64,000 nt of DNA from Nitratireductor kimnyeongensis (GTDB lineage Bacteria > Pseudomonadota > Alphaproteobacteria > Rhizobiales > Rhizobiaceae), in assembly GCF_019891395.1 (NCBI RefSeq), contig NZ_CP078143.1:2865001-2929000 (forward strand), read 5' to 3'. Below the pieces are notes generated by a model, which did no database searches, had not been told where the DNA came from, and was given only the letters and a program-made list of their open reading frames with translations. The translations under genes were made by a program, and so were the position numbers. Of this stretch, positions 53,583 through 62,601 are shown in pieces (within the stretch, counting starts at the first letter, position 1; every line of letters begins with the position of its first letter).

Positions 53583-55637
53583 TCAGCGCAGCGCTGCCGC
53601 GATGTTGCCGCCGTCGACGGTGGTGACGTCGGCGGTGGTGCGTTCGGCAAGGGCGTGGTTGAGGAAAGCCTGCGCCACGTCTTCGGCGCGGACCTCGAGG
53701 CCCAGAAGATTGCCGCCCATATAGTCCTTCTCCGAGACGCCGCGCGCGGTGGAGCGGTTGGCGATCATCTCGTTGGTCAACAGGCCCGAGCGGATGCGGT
53801 CGGCGTTGACGGCGTTGGAGCGCACGCCGATGGAGCCGTAATCGAGCGCATATTGGCGCGAGAGGAACAGCGTCGCCGCCTTGGGCAGGCCGTAGGCGCC
53901 GAAATTCGCCCCCGGATTGACCGCCTGCTTCGAGGCGTTGAAGAGAAGCACGCCGCCCGTGCCCTGCTGCTTGAACAGGCGCACCGCATTCTGCGCAACG
54001 CTCTGATGAGCAAAGAAATTGAGCTCGAAGCTCTTGCGCAGCGTGGCGTCTTCCAGATCGCCGATCTTGCCTTCCCAGGCGGCACCCGCATTGGAAACGA
54101 CGATGTCGACGCCGCCGAACACATCGCGCGCCTTGTCGAAGGCGGCACGGACGGCTGCCGCGTCGGTCACGTCGGCACCGATGCCGATGGCGGCATTGCC
54201 GATTGATTTCGCGACCTCTTCGGCCTTGTCGGCATGCATGTCGACGACGACCACATGGGAGCCCTGCGATGCGAAAAGTTTTGCCGTGGCGGCACCGATG
54301 GCTCCAGCGCCGCCGGTGACCAGCGTGACCTGGCCGGACAGCGGCTTAGGCTTGTTGGAGGCGAGCTTGGCCTGTTCGAGCGACCAGTATTCAAGCTCGA
54401 AGAGGTCGGACAGCGCCAGCGGATGGAAGGAGCCGATGGCCTCGGCACCGGTGACCGCCTCCACCAGCATTTCGCCGACATCGGCGGCGATCTTCGCCTC
54501 CTTCATGCTGCGGCCATGGCCGATGAGGCCGAGACCGCGCACCAATGTCAGGCGCGGCATGGTGTCGAGCATGGTGCGCTCGACATCGTCGGCGGCGTTG
54601 TTGGTCTCGAAATAGTCCTTGTAGCGGGCCGAGAATTCAGCGACCTTTTCGCGGACGATCTTGCCATAGTCATCGAGCTTGCCGGCTTCCGGCGCGGGCA
54701 GAACCATGGGGCCGGTCTTGATGCGGATCGACAGGTCGGGCGTGGAGACGCCGCGTGTGGCGAGCTCTTCGGCCGTGTCGGCGTTCACATAATCGAGGAT
54801 TTTCGGCGAGGTGCGGAAATCGCAGACCATGCGGCCATATTTGCCTTCGCCCTCGTCAATAGCGATCGCACCACGCAGATAGGGCATGATCTCGGACGGG
54901 GTGGCAAGCTCCTTGGGAAGCGCTACCGGCTTGAAGGGCGCCTTGCCGTTCTCAGCGACATAGTCTTCCGCCATGGTGACGAACTCGATCATGAGATCGT
55001 AGGCCGTCTTTGCGTCTTCGGCGAAGGTGAAGATGCCATGCTTGTCGAGGATCAGGCCTTCCACGGACGGGTTCTTGTCATAGATGTCGGCGGCTTCCTT
55101 GGCGAGGTCGAAGCCCGGCTTGATGTAGGGCACGAAGCCCAACCGGTCGCCAAAGACCTTCTTGCAGAGCGCTTCGGAATCCTCCTGATCGACCAGTGCG
55201 AGAATGGCGGTCGAGTGGGTGTGATCGACGACTTTGTGCGGCAGGAAGGCGTGGAGCAGGGTCTCGATGGAAGGGTTCGGGGACCCCGGATCGATGAGAT
55301 TGGCACGCTGCATGGCAACCATGTCCTCGTCGGCCAGCGCATCGAGCTTGCGGGCGGCCAGAAGCGCGTCCATCTTCACGGCAGGCAGGCCTTCGGGCTC
55401 GATCACGCCCATGTCCCAGCCGCTGCCCTTGACGCACAGGACATCATATTCGCGGCCCAGAATGTCGGTCGCCTTGCTCTTGAGCGAGGTGTTGCCGCCG
55501 CCATGCAGGACGAGGCGCGGCTCGCCGCCCAGAAGGCGGGTCGTGTAGACGCGCAGCGCCAGATCGCGGTCGATGCCCTTTGCGGCGTAATGCTCGACGA
55601 GCTTTTCGGCTTCGCTGTCTTTCCAGAGGTTCTGCAT
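53583..55637 (-). CDS. Bifunctional class II aldolase / short-chain dehydrogenase (RhaD-like)
   Basis: A 684-residue fusion. Residues about 1-400 form a class II (zinc) aldolase domain with LVLHGGGNTSLK, VDHTHSTA (zinc His pair) and DKHGIFTF. Residues about 425-684 form an SDR with VTGGAGAIGAATA, VSNAGAAW and YGLPK (YxxxK). The architecture matches the rhizobial rhamnulose-1-phosphate aldolase/lactaldehyde dehydrogenase. There are no rhamnose isomerase or kinase genes here; instead mtnK and mtnA are nearby. I infer cleavage of 5-methylthioribulose- or 5-deoxyribulose-1-phosphate to DHAP plus an aldehyde, which the SDR domain then oxidises or reduces. It lies 45 nt after the SorC-type regulator in one operon. 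Confidence 0.93.
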   Translation of the reverse strand: MQNLWKDSEAEKLVEHYAAKGIDRDLALRVYTTRLLGGEPRLVLHGGGNTSLKSKATDILGREYDVLCVKGSGWDMGVIEPEGLPAVKMDALLAARKLDALADEDMVAMQRANLIDPGSPNPSIETLLHAFLPHKVVDHTHSTAILALVDQEDSEALCKKVFGDRLGFVPYIKPGFDLAKEAADIYDKNPSVEGLILDKHGIFTFAEDAKTAYDLMIEFVTMAEDYVAENGKAPFKPVALPKELATPSEIMPYLRGAIAIDEGEGKYGRMVCDFRTSPKILDYVNADTAEELATRGVSTPDLSIRIKTGPMVLPAPEAGKLDDYGKIVREKVAEFSARYKDYFETNNAADDVERTMLDTMPRLTLVRGLGLIGHGRSMKEAKIAADVGEMLVEAVTGAEAIGSFHPLALSDLFELEYWSLEQAKLASNKPKPLSGQVTLVTGGAGAIGAATAKLFASQGSHVVVVDMHADKAEEVAKSIGNAAIGIGADVTDAAAVRAAFDKARDVFGGVDIVVSNAGAAWEGKIGDLEDATLRKSFELNFFAHQSVAQNAVRLFKQQGTGGVLLFNASKQAVNPGANFGAYGLPKAATLFLSRQYALDYGSIGVRSNAVNADRIRSGLLTNEMIANRSTARGVSEKDYMGGNLLGLEVRAEDVAQAFLNHALAERTTADVTTVDGGNIAAALR

Positions 55638-55682
55638 GTCGGTCCTGTAACTGTCTTGAAGGGTTGCGATTGCCGGCGAGGT

Positions 55683-56648
55683 TCAGGCCGGCGTCGGTTC
55701 ACTGGCGGCATGGTGCTTCAAAAGCGCAGCCGCCATGGAGGAGGTGGTCACCAGATGGGTGAAGAAGCGCCCGGCGATGGCGGCCTTCAGAGGTTCGAGT
55801 TTCTCGTCCTCCTGCACCACCATCAGGCGCTTCGGGATGGCGCGGATGGCGTCGAAATCGGCCGAGATCATGCGCCGGTTGTAGTCGCAGTCGAGCAGTT
55901 TGCCGTCGGCGGTAATAATCTGGCCGGCGATGACGCCGGTGGCGCCCATGGTTTTCAGCTTTTCAAGCTCGTCGACGCTCAGGGCACCGCACTTGATGAC
56001 GTGGCTGTCAGTGTCCAGCGCCCCGACAGTGAAAAGAGCCAGATCGCAGGCGCTGATGCCGTCAAGCTGCTCGCGGATGACAGGCTCTTCGCGCAGGGCG
56101 CGCGCCAGTTCCTCGGTGCTTAGAACAAGAGGGGCATAGAAATTCAGCCCCCTTGCATTGAGCCTGCGGGCAATCTCCATGGTGCACTGATCGGGACGAT
56201 AGGCATAGGGCGAGCCGAGATTGCCGCACATTTCGACGACAGTGACACCCTCCCGGTCGGCGTAGCTCATGGCGTCGGCAATGTCGTAGACTGTGCGGCC
56301 CCACGCGACGCAGACCTGATTGCCGTTCTCGACCATTTCGAGAAAGACATTGGCGGCAAGCGTCGGGATTTCGGAGGCAGGCGAGGGGGAAAGGGAATCC
56401 TCGTCCACAAGCCACGCGGTCTCCAGCCCGAACGCATCTTCCATCTGGCGGGCAAGACGCTCGCCGCTGAAGAGATGGGTGGAGGTGGAGATGTTGACGA
56501 TGCCGGCCTCGCGGGCCTTGCGCAGATAAAGCGCGACCGACGCGCGCGAAATGTTCAACCGCCGCGCCACCTCGTCCTGACGCAGGCCGTGGGTATAATA
56601 TAGCCAGGCGGCCTTGTGTATGATCTGGTCTGCAGGACGATAAGCCAT
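55683..56648 (-). CDS. SorC/DeoR-type sugar-binding transcriptional regulator
   Basis: A 321-residue regulator. An N-terminal helix-turn-helix (LYYTHGLRQDEVARRLNISRASVALYLRKAREAGIV) is followed by a large sugar-phosphate-binding domain (VEMCGNLGSPYAYRPDQCTMEIARRL, DLALFTVGALDTDS, GATGVIAGQIITADGK), typical of SorC-family proteins that sense phosphorylated sugars. AAGGAGG lies 6 nt before ATG 56648; the frame start at 56687 is less likely. A TTGAC-palindrome 33 nt upstream is a probable autoregulatory operator. The effector could be methylthioribulose-1-phosphate or a related pentulose phosphate. Confidence 0.92.
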   Translation of the reverse strand: MAYRPADQIIHKAAWLYYTHGLRQDEVARRLNISRASVALYLRKAREAGIVNISTSTHLFSGERLARQMEDAFGLETAWLVDEDSLSPSPASEIPTLAANVFLEMVENGNQVCVAWGRTVYDIADAMSYADREGVTVVEMCGNLGSPYAYRPDQCTMEIARRLNARGLNFYAPLVLSTEELARALREEPVIREQLDGISACDLALFTVGALDTDSHVIKCGALSVDELEKLKTMGATGVIAGQIITADGKLLDCDYNRRMISADFDAIRAIPKRLMVVQEDEKLEPLKAAIAGRFFTHLVTTSSMAAALLKHHAASEPTPA

Positions 56649-56680
56649 TCCGCGCCTCCTTTCGACATTATTCACGGCGA

Positions 56681-56694
56681 TTGACAAAAGTCAA
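56681..56694. promoter_or_regulatory. Palindrome, candidate operator (site C)
   Basis: TTGACAAAAGTCAA, extended to ATTGAC-AAAA-GTCAAT, lies 33 nt before the SorC-type regulator start. Its arms resemble sites A and B, pointing to autoregulation and a shared regulon. A TTGACA on the plus strand is also a -35-like sequence. Confidence 0.55.
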
Positions 56695-56832
56695 TTCACC
56701 CATGGGCGAGGTGAGACGCGATGTGAATTCGGAGGCGTCCGCTCCTCCTTCGAATGGTCCCGGCTCCTTCTGGCGGCGCTTTGGGCGGCCGTGTTGGGAG
56801 GGCGCGGGCGTGGTTGGAAGGAGGGGAATAGC

Positions 56833-56863
56833 AAAAGGCCGAGATGCGGTATGCATCCCGGCC
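56833..56863 (-). terminator. Rho-independent terminator after the lipoprotein gene
   Basis: On the minus strand GGCCGGGATGC, a 5-nt loop and GCATCTCGGCC form an 11-bp stem with one G-T pair, followed by TTTT. It starts 45 nt after the lipoprotein stop codon and separates it from the regulator/aldolase operon. Confidence 0.8.
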
Positions 56864-56907
56864 CTGAAGACGGCTTGCTCGCGGAACAATCCGCGGCAAG
56901 CGATCGT

Positions 56908-57177
56908 TTAATAGCCGCGTGGGCAGCGGGCCTCGTAACGGCGACCATATTCGTCGCGGTAGACGCAGCGGTTGCTGTTTTCCGAGGCGCGACCGACGAG
57001 GGCGCCAGCCACGGTGCCGATGGCACCGCCAATGATGGCGCCTTCGACCTTGTTGCCCGAAGCGAGTGCGCCGATGGCTGCGCCGCTGGCGCCACCAAAT
57101 GCCGCGCCCTGTTCAGTTGGGGTGCAGGCAGCAACACCGAGAAGCAGCGCCGGCACGAGAAGCAGTGACTTTTTCAT
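56908..57177 (-). CDS. Small lipoprotein with glycine-zipper domain
   Basis: An 89-residue outer-membrane-type lipoprotein. MKKSLLLVPALLLGVAAC is a signal peptide with a lipobox ending at Cys18. A glycine zipper follows (GGASGAAIGALASGNKVEGAIIGGAIGTVAGALVG), then a short Cys/Arg-rich tail (NRCVYRDEYGRRYEARCPRGY). Such proteins associate with membranes or peptidoglycan and are common in alphaproteobacteria. ATG 57177 is chosen over the frame start at 57192 because it begins the signal peptide and follows GGAGAGGA. No specific role can be assigned. Confidence 0.85.
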   Translation of the reverse strand: MKKSLLLVPALLLGVAACTPTEQGAAFGGASGAAIGALASGNKVEGAIIGGAIGTVAGALVGRASENSNRCVYRDEYGRRYEARCPRGY

Positions 57178-57600
57178 GTATCCTCTCCACATGGTTTTTC
57201 ATCATAAGCCGCAGACATCGATTTGGTTCCGTCTGAAGCTATGCAGGTAAAGGTGTCCCTATAGCCGTATAACATGGACATAAAATCCGGCAAAAGTCCG
57301 GGACACAAGCGCAGTTTGTGTCGATTTCTCGCCTTGTTGTGTGAAAAAGCCCTTGGATTCGGTGATATTTCCAAGCCGCGAGGGCAAAATTGGGCGTTTT
57401 CTGGGCGGAAGCCTGGCAAGACAGGGTTCCTTCCGCCATCGATTTGCGTGAGTCTGGTCTCAATCCGCACGGACAAGGTCGCATACAGACCATGTGCGGT
57501 GATGTGTTTTGGTTCACGGTCCTGAGTGTGGAGGAATGTTCCGGGGACGGACGGCCATTCTGTCATTTGCTTCCAGCCTCGGACAGATATGGAGTGAGTC
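57178..57600. other. Intergenic region before the BCCT transporter gene
   Basis: A 423-nt gap between the divergent lipoprotein and transporter genes. No frame has coding character and no clear hairpin or perfect promoter was seen. It presumably holds both promoters, and osmotic control is common for this transporter class. Confidence 0.4.
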
Positions 57601-59190
57601 ATGTCAAATGAAATCGTTGAGGAGGACCATGGGCTGGAACCCGGGCAGGACAATATTCGACTGCTTGGTCTCGACGTTCACAATCCCGTTTTCTTCGTTT
57701 CCGCCGTTCTCATCATCGCATTCGTCATCGTCGCCTTGATGTTTCAGGAAGCGTCGGGGAGTGCCCTTGGCGGACTGCGAGTATGGCTGACGTCGACCTT
57801 TGACTGGGTTTTCATGCTGTCGGCAAATCTGTTCGTTCTGTTTTGCATTGTTGTAGCGGTAACCCCGCTGGGCAAAGTCAGGCTGGGTGGCAAGGATGCC
57901 GTACCCGAATATTCCTATTCCGGCTGGTTCGCCATGCTTTTTGCGGCCGGCATGGGTATCGGCCTGATGTTCTTCGGCGTGCTCGAACCAATGTATCATT
58001 TCAACAACCCCCCGCTTGGTCTGGAGGCACCGTTGGCCGATGGCGAACTCGTGGCGGGCGCGGTGCCGGCAGCCCGTGAAATGGGCATGGCGGCAACCAT
58101 TTTTCACTGGGGACTTCATCCCTGGGCGATTTATGCGGTTTTGGCGCTGTCGCTATCGCTTGCGGCCTACAACAAGGGATTGCCGCTTTCCATCCGCTCG
58201 GCATTCTACCCGATTCTGGGCGAGAGGGTGCGCGGCTGGCCCGGTCATCTGATCGATATCATGGCAGTGTTCGCAACGCTTTTCGGTCTGGCAACCTCGC
58301 TTGGCTTCGGCGCCTCGCAGGCGCTTGCTGGTTTGAACGAGCTCTACGGCGTTCCGAACACGGACACGATCAAGGTGTTGCTCATCATGGGGATCACCTG
58401 CATTGCGCTGGTCTCGGTCGTGGCGGGACTGGATGCGGGCGTCAAGCGCCTCTCCGAGGTCAACATGGTGCTCGCCATTCTTCTTCTTCTGTTTGTGATC
58501 ATCTTCGGTCCCACGCTGGCGATCATCACTGGTTTCTTCTCCAACACATTGAACTATGTGAAGGAACTGCCGTCCCTTTCCAACTGGATCGGGCGGGAGG
58601 ACACCGGCTTCATGCATGGCTGGACCACCTTTTACTGGGCCTGGTGGATTTCCTGGTCACCTTTTGTGGGCATGTTCATCGCCCGGGTTTCCAGGGGGCG
58701 GACGGTGCGTGAATTCATCACCTGCGTTCTGATCATTCCCACCCTTGTGTCGATCCTTTGGATGACCACCTTCGGCGGCACGGCAATGGAACAGTTTCTG
58801 GCCGAGGGATACACGGGCGTTCAGGAGACGGTGGTTGATTACGTGCCGGAGCTTTCGCTGTTTGCCATGCTGGCCGACCTGCCGCTCGCCGGCGTGAGCT
58901 CGCTCATTGGCATCATTCTGGTCATCGTTTTCTTCGTCACGTCGTCGGATTCCGGCTCGCTGGTGATCGACACGATCACGGCCGGCGGCAAGATCGATGC
59001 GCCGATAGCGCAGCGTGTCTTCTGGGCGATTTTCGAGGGGCTGGTCGCAATCGTTCTGTTGCTCGGCGGTGGGCTGGCGGCACTTCAGGCCGGGGCAATC
59101 GCGACAGGCTTCCCCTTTGCGATCCTGCTGACCGTCATGTTGTATAGCACCTTCAAGGCGTTGCGGCATGAAAGGGAAGTCGGGAACTGA
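57601..59190 (+). CDS. BCCT-family (betaine/carnitine/choline) transporter
   Basis: A 529-residue inner-membrane symporter for quaternary ammonium compounds such as glycine betaine. About twelve hydrophobic helices are visible. Family motifs are MGIGLMFFGVLEPMYHF, WGLHPWAIYAVLALSLA-like, TSLGFGASQALAGLNELYG and the signature WWISWSPFVGMFIARVSRGRTVREF. The C-terminal tail is short (ALRHEREVGN), unlike the long regulatory tail of BetP. GGAG sits 6 nt before the ATG. It is a single gene, probably serving osmoprotection or carbon/nitrogen uptake. Confidence 0.95.
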   Translation: MSNEIVEEDHGLEPGQDNIRLLGLDVHNPVFFVSAVLIIAFVIVALMFQEASGSALGGLRVWLTSTFDWVFMLSANLFVLFCIVVAVTPLGKVRLGGKDAVPEYSYSGWFAMLFAAGMGIGLMFFGVLEPMYHFNNPPLGLEAPLADGELVAGAVPAAREMGMAATIFHWGLHPWAIYAVLALSLSLAAYNKGLPLSIRSAFYPILGERVRGWPGHLIDIMAVFATLFGLATSLGFGASQALAGLNELYGVPNTDTIKVLLIMGITCIALVSVVAGLDAGVKRLSEVNMVLAILLLLFVIIFGPTLAIITGFFSNTLNYVKELPSLSNWIGREDTGFMHGWTTFYWAWWISWSPFVGMFIARVSRGRTVREFITCVLIIPTLVSILWMTTFGGTAMEQFLAEGYTGVQETVVDYVPELSLFAMLADLPLAGVSSLIGIILVIVFFVTSSDSGSLVIDTITAGGKIDAPIAQRVFWAIFEGLVAIVLLLGGGLAALQAGAIATGFPFAILLTVMLYSTFKALRHEREVGN

Positions 59191-59215
59191 TCGGGCTCGA
59201 AAATGCGTTGAAGAT

Positions 59216-59242
59216 GAGCCTCGGCTAGATAGGCCGAGGCTC
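59216..59242. terminator. Hairpin between convergent genes
   Basis: Perfect 10-bp arms GAGCCTCGGC and GCCGAGGCTC with a TAGATAG loop, between the convergent transporter and deacetylase genes. There is no clear T-tract on either strand, so it is a likely transcript end but not a textbook intrinsic terminator. Confidence 0.55.
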
Positions 59243-59248
59243 TATACA

Positions 59249-60238
59249 TCAGGTTCCATCCTGGGCCGGGCTATCGGTTTCGGAAATGGCAGCCAGGTAA
59301 TCACGGTAGCTCAGGCATTCCACATCGTCCTTGACGCAAACCTCTCGCGCAAAGCGCTCGAGCGCGTTCCAATAGGCGCCATCGTTCATGAGGGTGAAAT
59401 GGAAGCCGAGCTGGACCGGGGTGCGGCGTCCCTTGTATTCCCTGTTGAACGTCGCCAGAAAGGCATCATAGGCCCGTTGCTCAAACGCGGACGCTGCCTC
59501 CGGCTTCTCCTTGCCGCCGGAGTGGCGGACATAAAGATTGTAGTCCATGGCAATGACCTGCCTGTCGCGTGGACCTTCCGGTATCAGCGGGAGAGAAAAA
59601 TGCGCGACGCCATTGCGGGTTCTGGGCAGAACGGGGCCGCGTGAAACGGCGCTCGCATCGTAGGCGAACCCCTTCTTTTCGAGCGTTTTGAACAGTCCCT
59701 TGCTTGTTGAAAGGTATGGCGCTCGGAATCCGCGTATTTCCTTGCGCGCGAAATCCTGCCAACCGTCGGGTTCACCCTTGATCCCGTTGAGCTTCCAGGC
59801 ATCGGCGACAATGGTCGCGAATTGATCGAACTCCTGCGCCCAATCGCTCGTGCTCCAGCTTTTTCCGTCGAAATGACCGCAGCCATGGCTTGCCAGTTCG
59901 TGCCCCTCGGCACGGGCGGACCAGATCTGACCGAGCCGGCCTTCGACATCCTCGCGAGAATACCCGCTGCCGACATTCGAACGGCCGCGGGCCATGCCCG
60001 GCGCCTGATAGGCTTTGCGTGTTTCGGGAGACAGGAGATAAACGCAGGAAAGGAAATAGGTGAAATGTGCGCCTGTTTCTCTGCCAAGCGCGCGGCTGCG
60101 CTCCCACTGTTCCAGATGCAGGGCACCGTCAAAGGAGATGATCACGTATTGCGGCGTTGCCGTCTTTGTCGTGTTCCCGGCAAAACAGGAACCTGTCAAC
60201 GCGAGTGCCGCAGCACCAGCGCAGAGAAATTTGAGCAT
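59249..60238 (-). CDS. Secreted polysaccharide deacetylase-family protein
   Basis: A 329-residue exported protein of the NodB-homology (carbohydrate esterase 4-like) fold. The signal peptide is MLKFLCAGAAALALTGSCFA. The deacetylase motif 1 is modified to VIISFDGALH (usually TFDDG), and motif 2 is intact as ASHGCGHFDG (HxxxH). Other segments are RGFRAPYLSTS and QLGFHFTLMNDGAYW. Altered motif 1 and the fungal/animal-like spacing suggest a divergent chitin deacetylase-like member, so activity is uncertain. The start is ATG 60238 or GTG 60244; neither has a strong ribosome binding site. It is monocistronic. Confidence 0.8.
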   Translation of the reverse strand: MLKFLCAGAAALALTGSCFAGNTTKTATPQYVIISFDGALHLEQWERSRALGRETGAHFTYFLSCVYLLSPETRKAYQAPGMARGRSNVGSGYSREDVEGRLGQIWSARAEGHELASHGCGHFDGKSWSTSDWAQEFDQFATIVADAWKLNGIKGEPDGWQDFARKEIRGFRAPYLSTSKGLFKTLEKKGFAYDASAVSRGPVLPRTRNGVAHFSLPLIPEGPRDRQVIAMDYNLYVRHSGGKEKPEAASAFEQRAYDAFLATFNREYKGRRTPVQLGFHFTLMNDGAYWNALERFAREVCVKDDVECLSYRDYLAAISETDSPAQDGT

Positions 60239-60453
60239 GATCACTTAATCCGCTATGCAATTTGCAGGGCAGCGTTATCGGCCAAATATGGCCGAGTTTG
60301 GAAAGCAATCTCGATTTACGGCAACGGGCTTTGGTGGAGAAGCAACAGAATCGAGACGAAATGGCAGCCCCCCCTTCCATGGCGGCAAATTTCGTCTAAA
60401 AAGCCGGGAACCGGAAAAAGCGCGGGAAAATGCCCGCCAAGCATGGGTCGCAT

Positions 60454-61119
60454 ATGTCCGACGACAGTTTCATTCGCGAAGTCAATGAAGAGCTTCGCCA
60501 GGATCAGTTCAAATCTCTATGGCGCCGTTTCGGCCCCATTGCCATTGGTGCCGCCGTTCTCCTCGTCGTCGCCACTGCCGGCTATGTCGGTTATGAGCGT
60601 TGGACATCCTCTCGTGCAAATGCCTCGGGCGATGCTTTTTCGCAGGCACTTGAGCTCGCACGCCAGGGCGAGAACGATGACGCGCTCGCCGCTTTCGGTG
60701 AACTGGAAGAGAGTGGCTATGGTTCCTATCCGCTCCTGGCGCGCATGCGTTCGGCCACCGTCTTGGCCGCCGATGGCAACACGGAAGGTGCCGTGGCCGC
60801 GTTCGATGCGATTGCCGCGGACCGGTCGGTAACCGACGTGATCGCGGATATCGCGCGTCTGCGGGCAGGGCTTCTTCTGGTGGATCACGGATCCTATGCC
60901 GATGTTTCAGCTCGCGTTGAGACATTGACGGCGGACGGAAACGCCCTGCGCCACACGGCGCGCGAGGCGCTTGGTCTTGCAGCATGGAAGGAAGGCAAGC
61001 GCGATGACGCGCTTCAGCTTTTCCAGCAGATTTCCGGCGATGCCGAGGCACCCCGCAACACCCGCCAGCGCGCCGAGATGATGATTGAGCTGATTCTCGG
61101 CTCGAGCCCGGCGGAATAG
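60454..61119 (+). CDS. YfgM-like membrane-anchored TPR protein
   Basis: A 221-residue protein with a short cytoplasmic N-terminus (SDDSFIREVNEELRQDQFKSLWRRFG), one membrane helix (PIAIGAAVLLVVATAGYVGY) and a periplasmic TPR-like region (FSQALELARQGENDDALAAF, SVTDVIADIARLRAGLLLVDHG, GLAAWKEGKRDDALQLFQ). It matches the YfgM/AncA type linked to the Sec translocon and chaperones. It is 20 nt upstream of der. In many proteobacteria bamB lies between the two; here it does not. ATG 60454 is preferred over 60430. Confidence 0.87.
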   Translation: MSDDSFIREVNEELRQDQFKSLWRRFGPIAIGAAVLLVVATAGYVGYERWTSSRANASGDAFSQALELARQGENDDALAAFGELEESGYGSYPLLARMRSATVLAADGNTEGAVAAFDAIAADRSVTDVIADIARLRAGLLLVDHGSYADVSARVETLTADGNALRHTAREALGLAAWKEGKRDDALQLFQQISGDAEAPRNTRQRAEMMIELILGSSPAE

Positions 61120-61139
61120 CCGGAGACCGGTGAGCCAAA

Positions 61140-62570
61140 ATGGCCTTCAAGCTTGCAATCATCGGCCGGCCGAATGTCGGCAAGTCGACACTGTTCAACC
61201 GACTTGCCGGCCGTCGCCTGGCCATTGTCGATGATACGCCCGGTGTCACGCGCGACCGCCGCTCCCATCCTGCCCGCCTTCAGGACCTCAAGTTCGAGGT
61301 GATCGACACGGCTGGGCTGGAAAGCGCTGCAGCGCCAACGCTGGAAGGTCGCATGCGCGCTCAGACCGAGCAGGCGATCGACGAGGCGGACATTGCGCTT
61401 TTCATGATCGACGCCCGCGCCGGTGTGATGCCCGACGATGCAACCTTTGCCAATCTTCTGCGCCGCAGCGGCAAGCCGGTCGTTCTGGTCGCCAACAAGA
61501 TGGACGTGAATGCAGCCCGCAGCGGCGTTCTCGACGCATGGGAACTGGGGCTGGGCGATCCGGTGGAGGTTTCGGCAGAACACGGTCTCGGCATGTCCGA
61601 TCTGCGTGACGCCATCGTCGAGGCGCTCGGCGAGGATCGGGCCTTGGCGGAAGATCCGGAGGATCTGGTGGTCTCAACGGACGAGATTGCCGTCGGCGAG
61701 GACATCGAGCCCGATTCGGAAGAAGAGGCGGTCTACGATTCTTCGAAACCGCTGCGGATTGCCATCGTGGGGCGACCGAATGTAGGCAAATCGACGCTGA
61801 TCAATGCGCTTCTCGGCGAGGAACGCATGCTGACGGGCCCCGAAGCCGGCATCACGCGCGATTCGATTTCCGTCGACTGGCAGTGGCGTGGCCGCAAGAT
61901 CAAGCTCTTCGATACGGCTGGCATGCGCCGCAAGGCCCGCGTGCAGGAAAAGCTGGAAAAGCTCTCCGTCTCCGACGGGCTGCGCGCCGTGCGCTTTGCC
62001 GAAGTGGTGATCGTGGTTTTCGATGCGACCATCCCTTTCGAGAAACAGGACTTGCAGATCGCCGATCTGATCATCCGCGAGGGCAGGGCGCCGGTCATTG
62101 CCTTCAACAAATGGGACCTGATCGAGGACCGGCAGGAGACCCTCGCCGAGCTCCACGAGAAGACGGCGCGGCTTCTGCCACAGGTGCGCGGGCTGCAGGC
62201 CGTTCCCATTTCTGCGGAGACCGGGCGCGGGTTCGACAAGCTTATGGAGGCGGTGGAGAAGACGCACCGCACCTGGAACAGCAGAATTTCAACCGGCCGC
62301 CTCAACCGGTGGCTGGAAGGCGCGACGGGACAGCATCCGCCGCCGGCCGTGGCCGGACGCCGGCTCAAGGTGAAGTACATAACGCAGATCAAGACGCGGC
62401 CACCGGGCTTCGTGGTCTCCTGCTCCCGGCCTGAAGCGATGCCGCAATCCTATGTCCGCTATCTCATGAACGGGTTGCGCGAGACCTTCAATCTCTATGG
62501 CGTTCCGATCCGTGTGGCGCTGCGCACCTCCGACAACCCCTATGCGGGGCGGGCGAAGAAACGCCGCTGA
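61140..62570 (+). CDS. der: Ribosome-assembly GTPase Der (EngA)
   Basis: A 476-residue essential GTPase needed for 50S subunit maturation. It has the diagnostic pair of G domains in tandem: GRPNVGKST at residue about 9 and again about 210, DTAGL and DTAGM, and NKMD and NKWD. A C-terminal KH-like domain ([43 protein letters not shown]) follows, ending in a basic GRAKKRR. Length and motif order are normal. A terminator follows. Confidence 0.97.
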   Translation: MAFKLAIIGRPNVGKSTLFNRLAGRRLAIVDDTPGVTRDRRSHPARLQDLKFEVIDTAGLESAAAPTLEGRMRAQTEQAIDEADIALFMIDARAGVMPDDATFANLLRRSGKPVVLVANKMDVNAARSGVLDAWELGLGDPVEVSAEHGLGMSDLRDAIVEALGEDRALAEDPEDLVVSTDEIAVGEDIEPDSEEEAVYDSSKPLRIAIVGRPNVGKSTLINALLGEERMLTGPEAGITRDSISVDWQWRGRKIKLFDTAGMRRKARVQEKLEKLSVSDGLRAVRFAEVVIVVFDATIPFEKQDLQIADLIIREGRAPVIAFNKWDLIEDRQETLAELHEKTARLLPQVRGLQAVPISAETGRGFDKLMEAVEKTHRTWNSRISTGRLNRWLEGATGQHPPPAVAGRRLKVKYITQIKTRPPGFVVSCSRPEAMPQSYVRYLMNGLRETFNLYGVPIRVALRTSDNPYAGRAKKRR

Positions 62571-62601
62571 GGGCGGTATCCACAATGAGTTCAGAAGAGG
62601 A

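Noticed and set aside
54234-56123. Plus-strand open frame of 629 codons opposite the aldolase fusion and regulator
   Set aside because: It spans two well-supported minus-strand genes and their intergenic gap and has no recognisable features, so it is a shadow frame.
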